The notes beneath the pieces are model-generated. The model saw nothing but the letters and a program-made list of their open reading frames with translations. It did no database searches and was not told where the DNA came from. A program made the translations under genes and the position numbers. Shown in pieces: positions 25,486 to 33,104 of a stretch of DNA of 64,000 nucleotides (position 1 is its first letter; each line of letters begins with the position of its first letter). Origin of the DNA: Pedobacter sp. FW305-3-2-15-E-R2A2 (GTDB lineage Bacteria > Bacteroidota > Bacteroidia > Sphingobacteriales > Sphingobacteriaceae); contig NZ_CP151803.1 of assembly GCF_038446955.1 (NCBI RefSeq), positions 6,820,001 through 6,884,000 of the forward strand. Reading direction: 5' to 3'.

Positions 25486-26040
25486 ATGGAAGAACGCAAT
25501 CCCTGGACCACTATTGAGAGCCGCAAAATCTATGACAACAACTGGATTGGGCTAACAGAACACCAGGTGATCAACCCATCCGGAGGTAAAGGAATATATG
25601 GCGAAGTACATTTCAAGAACTTGGCCATTGGAATTTTACCTTTAGACGAGGAGTTGAACACCTGGTTGGTTGGACAATACCGCTTTCCTTTAAAAGCTTA
25701 CAGCTGGGAAATTCCGGAAGGCGGAGGTCCCTTGGGTTCCGATCCGCTGGATAGTGCCAAACGAGAACTATTGGAAGAAACCGGGCTTTCGGCAACAGAC
25801 TGGGTAGAGCTTCAGCGCATGCACCTCTCCAATTCGGTAAGCAATGAACTGGCCATTATTTATATCGCCAGAGGCCTGAGTATGGGCATTGCTGAACCTG
25901 AAGAAACCGAAGAGCTCCGGCTCCGTAAACTTCCTTTTCAGGAAGCGTATGAAATGGTCTTAAATGGGGAGATCACTGACAGCATGAGTGTTGCTGCCAT
26001 TTTAAGAACAAAAATAATCCTTCAGGAATCTCAGCTATAA
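25486..26040 (+). CDS. NUDIX hydrolase, ADP-ribose pyrophosphatase-like
   Basis: 184 residues. The Nudix box appears as GGGPLGS followed by AKRELLEETGL (about 78-100). The REx2EExGU core that binds metal is intact, but the first conserved Glu of the box is Ser. This class cleaves nucleoside diphosphates linked to another moiety, typically ADP-ribose or nucleotide sugars. The N-terminal beta-rich segment resembles ADP-ribose pyrophosphatases. It appears to share a transcript with plsC, 18 bp downstream. Confidence 0.88.
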   Translation: MEERNPWTTIESRKIYDNNWIGLTEHQVINPSGGKGIYGEVHFKNLAIGILPLDEELNTWLVGQYRFPLKAYSWEIPEGGGPLGSDPLDSAKRELLEETGLSATDWVELQRMHLSNSVSNELAIIYIARGLSMGIAEPEETEELRLRKLPFQEAYEMVLNGEITDSMSVAAILRTKIILQESQL

Positions 26041-26058
26041 CGAACCTTTTCAGCTATT

Positions 26059-26793
26059 ATGAATAAATTTTTCGGATACATTTTCAGTCCATTGTTTTAC
26101 CTCTTCTTTGGGCTGACCTTAATTGTTTTTCAGCCCATTCAATGGGTGTGTTATCGCTTGTTCGGTTATCAGGCACATAAAGCCTCAGTAGATGGTTTGA
26201 ATTTCTTTCTCACCTACTGCGACCTTTTACTGGGCAGTTCTGTTACTTTTATCAATGAACAGGACATCCCCGTTGAGCAGCCCAAAATATTTGTCGCCAA
26301 CCACCAGAGCATGTATGATATTCCCGGGCTGATCTGGTTTCTAAGAAAACACCACATCAAGTTTATCTCGAAAATAGAGCTGACCAAAGGCATTCCCTCC
26401 ATTTCCTTCAACCTTAAATATGGAGGGGGGGCTAATATCGACCGTAAAGACAGCAAACAAGCCGTTGGCGAGATCATCCATCTGGGGAACAGAATGAAAG
26501 CAAACAACTGGTCTGCGATGATTTTTCCTGAAGGTACACGTTCCAAAGACGGAAACCTGAAGCCCTTTCATGTAGGCGGGATTGCCACACTTTTAAAAAA
26601 GGTACCCAATGCATTAATCGTTCCTATCGCGATTGAGAACTCCTGGAAAATGGTACAGTATGGCACTTTCCCCCTCAGTTTCGGTGAAAAGATTCGCTGG
26701 ACCGTATTAAAGCCAATAGATTCCACCGGCAAAAACCCAGAGGAAGTTACTCAGGAAGCAGAACAGGCAATTCGCCGGAAATTAGGACAGTAA
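26059..26793 (+). CDS. plsC: 1-acyl-sn-glycerol-3-phosphate acyltransferase
   Basis: 244 residues. An N-terminal membrane segment (about 5-30) is followed by the acyltransferase motifs NHQSMYD (the HX4D catalytic block, about residue 77) and FPEGTRS (about residue 156). PlsC acylates lysophosphatidic acid to phosphatidic acid in phospholipid synthesis. Length is typical. Downstream of the NUDIX gene and probably co-transcribed; the next gene is convergent with a 7-bp gap. Confidence 0.92.
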   Translation: MNKFFGYIFSPLFYLFFGLTLIVFQPIQWVCYRLFGYQAHKASVDGLNFFLTYCDLLLGSSVTFINEQDIPVEQPKIFVANHQSMYDIPGLIWFLRKHHIKFISKIELTKGIPSISFNLKYGGGANIDRKDSKQAVGEIIHLGNRMKANNWSAMIFPEGTRSKDGNLKPFHVGGIATLLKKVPNALIVPIAIENSWKMVQYGTFPLSFGEKIRWTVLKPIDSTGKNPEEVTQEAEQAIRRKLGQ

Positions 26794-26800
26794 ACGCTAT

Positions 26801-27556
26801 TTAAATATTCTTATTGTCGATGTGTTTGAAGAATTCATCGCGGTAGGTATCTCCTATCGGAATGACTTTACCGAAGATGCTGATCCTGCTGCGTTCAATA
26901 CTTTCAATCTTATCCAAGGCAATGATATAGGATTTATGCACCCTTATAAATTGTCCGTTTGGCAGGGTTTCTTCCATTTTCTTCATGTTCTGAAGTGTAA
27001 TGATCCTTTCCGCTTTGGTATAGATAGAAATGTAATCCTTTAGCCCTTCAATGTAAAGAATATCATCCAGTTGAATTTTTTGAATCTTATGCTCTGTTTT
27101 GACGAAGATAAAGTCCTGAACAGGGTGTACAGCCACTGGTGTTGACATCAACGGTGCAATTACAGGTGGAGGAGCCGGGCTCGGTTCTGCCGCTTTTTGT
27201 TGTTGGTTATGTACCTTTTCCACCGCTTTATAGAAACGGTCAAATGCAATTGGTTTCAAGAGGTAATCTGAGACGTTCAGGTCATAACTTTCCAAAGCAT
27301 ATTGTGAATAAGCAGTAGTCAGGATATAATTTGATTTCCCATTAGCAATTTTCAAAAACTGGATTCCGGTAAGTTCAGGCATCTGAATGTCCAGAAAAAC
27401 CAGATCAATCCCTCCTGCCTGTACCAGCTGTAATGCTTCAATCGCATTTTCTGTCCTTTTGACCAGCTCCAGGAACGGAACTTTTGACACATAATCCTCT
27501 ATAATATCAAGTGCCAATGGTTCATCATCGACCGCAATACATTTTAACTTTGTCAT
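26801..27556 (-). CDS. LytTR-family response regulator
   Basis: 251 residues. The receiver domain (about 1-120) has acidic pocket D10-D11 and phosphoacceptor D56 (VFLDIQMPE). A Pro-rich linker (about 128-145) precedes the LytTR DNA-binding domain (about 150-245; YIEGLKDYISIYTKAERIITLQNMK). LytTR proteins bind pairs of 9-bp direct repeats about 12 bp apart; such a pair lies in the divergent region at 28711-28740. It overlaps the kinase gene by 4 bp (ATGA), so the two are one translational unit. Confidence 0.93.
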   Translation of the reverse strand: MTKLKCIAVDDEPLALDIIEDYVSKVPFLELVKRTENAIEALQLVQAGGIDLVFLDIQMPELTGIQFLKIANGKSNYILTTAYSQYALESYDLNVSDYLLKPIAFDRFYKAVEKVHNQQQKAAEPSPAPPPVIAPLMSTPVAVHPVQDFIFVKTEHKIQKIQLDDILYIEGLKDYISIYTKAERIITLQNMKKMEETLPNGQFIRVHKSYIIALDKIESIERSRISIFGKVIPIGDTYRDEFFKHIDNKNI

Positions 27557-28581
27557 AAATCTAGCATTAATTCACTGGTGTAATGGGTAGCCGAATTTAC
27601 AATATTTAATTTATATCTTTCAGGATATAGCAATTGTAACCTTCGTTCTACATTATTGAGACCCACTCCTCCTACTTCATCTTTGTTGTGCTTATTCTTT
27701 TTATTGGTCACACTGAAGTGCAGGATCTTTTGATTGGCAATGATATTGATCTTGATCGGATCTTTTGGATCGTTGGCCACACCATGTTTAAAAGCATTCT
27801 CCACAAAAGAGATCAGGATGAGTGGTACAATTTGTTGATTCTCGATTTCACCGTTCAGGCTCAGCTCCACCGCTGCTCCATCTCTGAACCTTAATTTCTG
27901 GAGTTCAATATAACTTTGAACATATTCAATTTCTTTACTGAGTGAAACCCAGCTGTCGTTACTTTCATAAATCATATAACGCATGATTTCCGAAAGCTTA
28001 AGAATTGCATCTGCTGTTTTATCAGACTTCTGATAAGCGAGTGAGTAAATATTATTCAGGGAATTGAAGAGAAAATGCGGGTTTAGCTGGGATTTAAGAA
28101 ATTGCAGTTCCATTTCTTTCTTTTCGCTTTCCAGGTTTCGCTGCACACGTTCATTCCCGAACCAGTCTACAGCGAATTTGAGCAGAGAACTGGCCACTAC
28201 AAAAAAGCCACATGTAAATATAGAAACAGCGCCAAAGGTTCCGATAGGGATATAGTCCCGTTTCCCTCCTTCCCAGGTCACCAGGATGACTTCTGGGTTC
28301 AGGCTGGCGATAACCGTTTTGATGGCACTCATGACCACGATCAGGAGCAGGATTGACCCTATATATAAACCATATTTCTTCTGCTCTTTGATCAGCATCG
28401 GAATGAGAAGCATATAGTTGATATAGAAAATAGAAATATTGATCAGACCGGAGTAGCCATATCTAATTGAAACCGAAGATAGCGTTTGTGCTTCTTTGGC
28501 GAATATGATGTTCAAGGAAATAAGGGCTAGTATTAACGACCAGAAAACAACATGTACAATCAGAGGGCCTTTATTTTTCAT
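27553..28581 (-). CDS. LytS/YehU-type sensor histidine kinase
   Basis: 342 residues. Four membrane segments lie in the first 135 residues, followed by the His_kinase domain with phospho-acceptor H169 in LNPHFLFNSLNNIYSL and an ATPase domain with FVENAFKHGV. There is no periplasmic sensor domain of note; such kinases often sense membrane stress or a partner transporter. Its output is the co-transcribed LytTR regulator, and the pair faces an ABC transporter operon across a 232-bp intergenic region, a layout resembling bacteriocin-immunity and bacitracin-resistance modules. Confidence 0.92.
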   Translation of the reverse strand: MKNKGPLIVHVVFWSLILALISLNIIFAKEAQTLSSVSIRYGYSGLINISIFYINYMLLIPMLIKEQKKYGLYIGSILLLIVVMSAIKTVIASLNPEVILVTWEGGKRDYIPIGTFGAVSIFTCGFFVVASSLLKFAVDWFGNERVQRNLESEKKEMELQFLKSQLNPHFLFNSLNNIYSLAYQKSDKTADAILKLSEIMRYMIYESNDSWVSLSKEIEYVQSYIELQKLRFRDGAAVELSLNGEIENQQIVPLILISFVENAFKHGVANDPKDPIKINIIANQKILHFSVTNKKNKHNKDEVGGVGLNNVERRLQLLYPERYKLNIVNSATHYTSELMLDL

Positions 28582-28710
28582 TTAAACTTTGTTATTGACA
28601 AAAACTCCATTGGTCTAAAGTAAATTTTTCCGGCTGTTATGACTAACTGCTTTCGACGAACGGGCATTTTTTTTCTACCAAATTGGCAAATAAACCAATC
28701 AATTGCAAAA

Positions 28711-28740
28711 CTAGGATAAATAGGCGTTTATCTAGGATAA
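28711..28740. promoter_or_regulatory. Candidate LytTR operator: two CTAGGATAA direct repeats
   Basis: Identical 9-bp repeats at 28711-28719 and 28732-28740 are separated by exactly 12 bp, the geometry known for LytTR-family sites. They lie between the LytTR/LytS operon and the ABC transporter operon. A second sequence, TTGGTCTAAA, also occurs twice in the region (28610-28619 and 28748-28757), once near each divergent gene set; its meaning is not known. Confidence 0.55.
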
Positions 28741-28813
28741 TATGGCCTTGGTCTAAAAGATTTTAGCAGCGTTTTTTTTATTATTCTATTTGTTTCATCA
28801 AATCACAACGAAT

Positions 28814-29017
28814 ATGAAAACTGCATCTCTCAATATAAATATTATGAAAAAGTTAGCAAACGTATCGCCATTCTTACTTTTATTAGTCCCTGTATTCATG
28901 ATGATGGTATTAACCATTGCCAATAACGTAACCCGTTCACAAGACGAGGAAATCGCTGCAAAAGCAACGACTTCAGTAAAAGGGATTGCCAAAGTAAGCA
29001 CCATTTCGTTTAAATAG
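28814..29017 (+). CDS. Small membrane peptide upstream of ABC transporter
   Basis: 67 residues from the ATG at 28814; an internal ATG at 28844 would give 57. I do not recognise a family. One strongly hydrophobic segment (FLLLLVPVFMMMVLTIA, about 20-36) is followed by a charged, Ala/Thr/Lys-rich tail. The stop is 2 bp before the ABC ATPase start, so it is co-translated with the transporter. It could be a small accessory subunit, a membrane-anchored sensor peptide, or an exported signal or toxin peptide; nothing in the sequence decides. The frame and spacing make it a credible real gene. Confidence 0.6.
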   Translation: MKTASLNINIMKKLANVSPFLLLLVPVFMMMVLTIANNVTRSQDEEIAAKATTSVKGIAKVSTISFK

Positions 29018-29019
29018 GA

Positions 29020-29928
29020 ATGAAAGACCTGATCATTGAAACCCGCGGACTTAACTATTATTTTGGTAACCAAAAAGTAGTTGACGACCTGTCGCTGAAG
29101 GTAGAGAAAGGAAGTATTTACGGTTTTCTGGGCCCAAATGGTGCCGGTAAAACGACTTCAATAAAAATCCTTTTAAATCTTTTAAAATCACCGGCAGACA
29201 CCGTGTTTCTTTTTGGTAAGGAAATCAACTCCAATCGAATCGCCAGTTTAAAACGCCTTGGCGCACTCGTAGAACAACCCGCAATTTACGCACACCTTTC
29301 CGGCGAGGAAAACTTATACAACAGGTGTATGTTATTGGGCATTAACAGGACTAAAGCGAAAGAGATGCTTCGTCTGGTAGGCCTGGAAGATGCTGCTACT
29401 AAAAAAGCAGGAAAATATTCATTGGGCATGAAACAGCGCCTGGGCATTGCCCTTGCCTTGTTATCAGATCCGGAACTGTTACTTTTGGATGAGCCTACAA
29501 ATGGCCTTGACCCTAATGGGATCATCGAAATCAGAAATCTGATGATCGAGCTCGCCACAAAACACCAAAAAACAATCCTTGTTTCCAGCCATCTGTTGGC
29601 GGAGATTGAACGGATCGCCACTCATGTAGGCATTATTAACAAAGGAAAACTACTCTTCCAGGGCACCATCAATGAATTGCATGATTTGAGCAAGCCAATG
29701 ATTGAACTGGAGTTAAACGATATTGCCAAAGGCCAGGAATTCCTGAAAAACAATGGCTATCAGCTACTAGGCAGCACCGAAAAGAAAATCATTCTTCCTT
29801 TCATTTCCACCGAAGAATGCGGCAAGCTAAATACCTTACTGATACAACATGGCTTTACGGTTTACAGTATTTATCAGGTTAGAAAAGATCTGGAGCATTT
29901 ATTCCTTGACATTACTAAAAACAATTAA
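29020..29928 (+). CDS. ABC transporter ATP-binding protein (BcrA/lantibiotic-protection type)
   Basis: 302 residues. Walker A is GPNGAGKTTS (about 39-48), the signature YSLGMKQRLGIALALL (about 133-148), Walker B LLLLDEPTNGLDPNG (about 155-170), and an H-loop SSHLL follows. The C-terminal 80 residues resemble the extension of bacitracin/lantibiotic exporters and ABC-2 drug exporters. It pairs with the permease 2 bp downstream. Divergence from a LytTR/LytS system suggests induced defence against a membrane-active compound, but the substrate is an inference. Confidence 0.9.
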   Translation: MKDLIIETRGLNYYFGNQKVVDDLSLKVEKGSIYGFLGPNGAGKTTSIKILLNLLKSPADTVFLFGKEINSNRIASLKRLGALVEQPAIYAHLSGEENLYNRCMLLGINRTKAKEMLRLVGLEDAATKKAGKYSLGMKQRLGIALALLSDPELLLLDEPTNGLDPNGIIEIRNLMIELATKHQKTILVSSHLLAEIERIATHVGIINKGKLLFQGTINELHDLSKPMIELELNDIAKGQEFLKNNGYQLLGSTEKKIILPFISTEECGKLNTLLIQHGFTVYSIYQVRKDLEHLFLDITKNN

Positions 29929-29930
29929 TC

Positions 29931-30713
29931 ATGCGCTCTTTACTCCTATCCTTACGATCTGAATTTTATAAATCAAGAAAGACGCTTGCTTTTTGGGCTT
30001 CGATCCTACTTCCATTGTTGATTTGCGGCCTGATTACTTTTGGATTCCTCAGCAATGCAGAAAAAATCATCAAAATGCATTATCCGCCACAAGTGCTATG
30101 GATGAACTTTAGTGGAGGTGCCCTTGGTGTGATGGGCATGTTGATCCTTCCTTTTTATGTGATCTTCATGGCTTTCTCTGTCAACAATATTGAACATAAG
30201 AACGACACCTGGAAAACCCTCTTTGCACAACCACTCCATAAGTTTTCAATTTATGCAGCAAAGTATTTATATGCGGTGATACTGATCTTTATTTGTCTGT
30301 TCTTATTTGCACTGTTCACCGTCTTATTTGGCCATCTTTTACAAGCATTAAACAGTGGTTTTACGTTCAATGGATATTCGCCCGTCGCCTTTCTGTCAAA
30401 ATTATATTTCAAGATGTTCCTTTCTTCCCTGGGCATACTCTCCTTACAGTTCATCATTAGCCTGATCTGGTCGGACTTTTTAAAGCCTATGGGGATTGGG
30501 TTTGTCGGGATCATTGCCGGAATTATTGTCGCCACCAAAGGATGGGAATATGCCTACCTTGTTCCTTACAGTCATCCTACGCTGGCTTTATCCATGAGCA
30601 AGTCTAAAAATATGGATCAACTGTTTAGTCAGGAGATCTACAGCAGCCTTATTTACGCCCTTATCTTCTTTATCGCCGGTTACTTTATCGTCGCCAGGAA
30701 GAGCATCAAATAG
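29931..30713 (+). CDS. ABC-2 type transporter permease
   Basis: 260 residues with six membrane segments (about 22-40, 62-88, 102-135, 155-175, 182-198 and 235-255). The N-terminal SLRSEFYKSRKTLAFWASILLPLL is typical of ABC-2 permeases of the lantibiotic-protection type. It would form the membrane part of the exporter with the ATPase upstream. A terminator begins 29 bp after the stop, so the operon is the small peptide, the ATPase and the permease. Confidence 0.88.
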   Translation: MRSLLLSLRSEFYKSRKTLAFWASILLPLLICGLITFGFLSNAEKIIKMHYPPQVLWMNFSGGALGVMGMLILPFYVIFMAFSVNNIEHKNDTWKTLFAQPLHKFSIYAAKYLYAVILIFICLFLFALFTVLFGHLLQALNSGFTFNGYSPVAFLSKLYFKMFLSSLGILSLQFIISLIWSDFLKPMGIGFVGIIAGIIVATKGWEYAYLVPYSHPTLALSMSKSKNMDQLFSQEIYSSLIYALIFFIAGYFIVARKSIK

Positions 30714-30741
30714 TTTTTAGTTTTAGTTAATAGTCAGAATG

Positions 30742-30771
30742 TGGCGGTCGGAGTACCGCCATTTTCTTTTT
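30742..30771 (+). terminator. Terminator of the ABC transporter operon
   Basis: Stem TGGCGGT (30742-30748) and ACCGCCA (30755-30761) with a 6-nt loop, followed by TTTTCTTTTT. Confidence 0.8.
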
Positions 30772-30946
30772 CCGGGGATTTGTAAATCACCTGAAGGTTT
30801 AACTTCCGATGTAAAAATATGATGAGGAAGATACAAGTAATTATCTTTTCATGTAAATTCAGGTATTAGTGAAGCATACCACTTACAAAAAGCAATGAAC
30901 ATGCTGATGATAGCTTCATAGCCATTAAAAAGACAAATATATTCTG

Positions 30947-32515
30947 ATGAAAAAATTGACAATAACGGCATTGGCACTGTGCATCAGTGTTTCCTTATCT
31001 GCCCAGGAGAAGGTGGATATGAATATGGTACAAAAAATAAGGCAGGAAGGCCTTGAAAACTCAAAAGTGATGGACATTGCCTTTCAGATCACCGATGTGG
31101 CAGGGCCAAGGTTATCCAATTCTCCCGGTTTAAAACGCGCACAGGACTGGGCAGTGCGACAATTTACTTCCTGGGGATTAAAGAATGTACACCTGGAATC
31201 CTGGGGACAGTTTGGAAAGGGCTGGCAGATTGATAAATATTATGCGGCAACTACCCTTCCGTATTACCATGCGATCATTGGTGCACCTAAAGCATGGACA
31301 CCCGGAACCAAAGGTGCGATTAAATCCGAAGTCATCCTCATCAAAGCAGACACCGTAACCGATCTTTTGCCTTACAAAGGGAAACTTGCCGGCAAGATCG
31401 TGATCTTCGATCAGGTGACCTTACAACCCTTACAAAACAGTTATAAGCCAGATGCAGTCAGGTATACCGATTCCGTGTTGTCTAAAATGGCAGAGGCAAC
31501 CGCCTCGCCTCAGACACAACGCCCACGTACCGGAGCAGCCAACAATATGATGGCTCAAATGATGAAAATGCGGGAAGTACGTGCGGCCATGGCGAGCTTT
31601 ATGCAACAGGAACAAGTTGGCCTGATCCTCAGTTATGCAAGAGGAAACCATGGAACCTTCTTTACCAGCAATGGTGCCTCTTATGCCCTCGATGCAAAAC
31701 CGGTCTCTCCTGAGCTGGAAATCTCCGCAGAAGATTACCTCCACATGTTGCGCCTCCTACGGGCCGGAGAAAAGGTAGAAGTAGAAGCAGACATCAGGAC
31801 TTCCTTCTACGATCAGGACCCTAAGGGATATAATGTGATTGCAGAAATTCCGGGAACGGATAAGAAATTAAAAGAAGAAATCGTGATGATCGGCGGACAC
31901 TATGATTCCTGGCATTCGGCTACTGGTGCGACCGACAATGCTGCCGGAGCAGCAGTGATGATGGAAACCATGAGGATTTTAAAAACCATTAACTTTAAAC
32001 CTAAACGGACCATCAGAATTGCCCTATGGAGTTCTGAAGAACAGGGTTTGTTTGGATCGAGAGGTTATGTGGCCCAACATTTTGGAGATCCAAAGACCAT
32101 GATACTGACCAAAGATCATAAAAAGATCAGCGCCTATTATAATCTGGACAACGGAACAGGTGCGATCCGGGGAATTTATTTACAGGGAAACGCAGCAGCA
32201 GGACCAATATTCCAGGATTGGCTCAGTCCATTCCATGATCTGGGTGCAAAAACAGTAACACTTAGCAATACCGGAGGGACGGATCACCAGGCATTTGATG
32301 CCGTAGGTATTCCCGGCTTCCAGTTTATTCAGGATCCAATGGACTACAATACCCGGACCCACCATAGCAATCAGGATACATTTGACCGCTTAGCGGAAGA
32401 AGATTTAAAAAGAGCCGCAACCATCGTTGCCTCTTTCGTTTACCATACTTCCGAACGCAAAGAGCTAATTCCAAGAAAAGAATTGCCAAAGGCGCCTGAG
32501 GCACCAAAGCAGTAA
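30947..32515 (+). CDS. M28 family zinc metallopeptidase, secreted
   Basis: 522 residues with a signal peptide (about 1-19, ending SLSAQ). The peptidase core has the M28 zinc-ligand motifs: GGHYDSW (about 317), ATDNAAGA (about 329), SSEEQGLFGSRGY (catalytic Glu and ligand, about 362), NLDNGTG (about 399) and THHSNQDTFD (about 470). A PA-like insertion lies at about 120-280. Such enzymes are aminopeptidases or carboxypeptidases acting in the periplasm or outside the cell. Length is normal. It stands alone between terminators. Confidence 0.92.
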   Translation: MKKLTITALALCISVSLSAQEKVDMNMVQKIRQEGLENSKVMDIAFQITDVAGPRLSNSPGLKRAQDWAVRQFTSWGLKNVHLESWGQFGKGWQIDKYYAATTLPYYHAIIGAPKAWTPGTKGAIKSEVILIKADTVTDLLPYKGKLAGKIVIFDQVTLQPLQNSYKPDAVRYTDSVLSKMAEATASPQTQRPRTGAANNMMAQMMKMREVRAAMASFMQQEQVGLILSYARGNHGTFFTSNGASYALDAKPVSPELEISAEDYLHMLRLLRAGEKVEVEADIRTSFYDQDPKGYNVIAEIPGTDKKLKEEIVMIGGHYDSWHSATGATDNAAGAAVMMETMRILKTINFKPKRTIRIALWSSEEQGLFGSRGYVAQHFGDPKTMILTKDHKKISAYYNLDNGTGAIRGIYLQGNAAAGPIFQDWLSPFHDLGAKTVTLSNTGGTDHQAFDAVGIPGFQFIQDPMDYNTRTHHSNQDTFDRLAEEDLKRAATIVASFVYHTSERKELIPRKELPKAPEAPKQ

Positions 32516-32541
32516 GGCAATAACGCATCCTGTAAACAAAG

Positions 32542-32569
32542 AAACCTCCGCTAATCCGGGGGTTTTTTT
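32542..32569 (+). terminator. Terminator after the M28 peptidase gene
   Basis: Stem AAACCTCCG (32542-32550) and CGGGGGTTT (32557-32565), one G-T pair, loop CTAATC, followed by a run of T. Confidence 0.85.
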
Positions 32570-32617
32570 GTTTTGGCTGATTTGGTTACATTAAAATATT
32601 TTTATTAAAAAACTTTG

Positions 32618-32659
32618 AAAACTAAAATATTAGTTTTAAGTTTATACTAAGGTTTTAGT
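32618..32659. promoter_or_regulatory. Two BlaI-type operator palindromes (ACTAA-N4-TTAGT)
   Basis: The first is a 20-bp palindrome, AAAACTAA-AATA-TTAGTTTT (32618-32637). The second is ACTAA-GGTT-TTAGT (32646-32659). Their centres are 25 bp apart, and they lie 68-109 bp before blaI. BlaI/MecI-family repressors bind such paired palindromes to repress their own operon. TAGTTTTA inside the first resembles a -7 box with one mismatch. Confidence 0.65.
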
Positions 32660-32726
32660 TATAGTACTATTGACGAATAGTTATGATCCTTAAACCAATT
32701 AAAAAAACCGGTTAATACGATAAAAG

Positions 32727-33104
32727 ATGGACATTAAAGATTTAACAAAAGCAGAAGAACAATTGATGCAGATTCTATGGCAAATAGAAAAGGGATTTGT
32801 AAAAGACGTGATGGATTTTCTACCAGAGCCAAAGCCTGCCTATAACACGGTATCTACGATTATCAGGATTCTGGAAGTAAAGGGTTTTATCGGGCACGAG
32901 GCTTTCGGAAAATCGCATCAGTACTTTCCGCTCATCAGCAGGGAAGATTACAAACGCCATGCTACGGAAAAGTTGCTAGGCAACTATTTTGAGAATTCTG
33001 TGGAAAGCATGTTTTCCTTTTTTGTTAAGGAGGAAAAACTTGACCTGAGCGATGTAGATGAAATTTTAAAAATGATTAACAAAATTAAAAACAGACCGAG
33101 ATGA
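32727..33104 (+). CDS. BlaI/MecI/CopY family transcriptional repressor
   Basis: 125 residues: an N-terminal winged helix (KAEEQLMQILWQIEKGFVKDVMDFLP, with YNTVSTIIRILEVKGFIGHE as recognition region) and a C-terminal dimerisation helix set. BlaI proteins repress beta-lactamase and related genes until cleaved after a signal from a BlaR1/M56 partner, which is encoded directly downstream with a 4-bp overlap. Two palindromic operators lie upstream. No beta-lactamase gene is in the window, so the regulon must lie elsewhere or involve envelope genes. Confidence 0.93.
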   Translation: MDIKDLTKAEEQLMQILWQIEKGFVKDVMDFLPEPKPAYNTVSTIIRILEVKGFIGHEAFGKSHQYFPLISREDYKRHATEKLLGNYFENSVESMFSFFVKEEKLDLSDVDEILKMINKIKNRPR

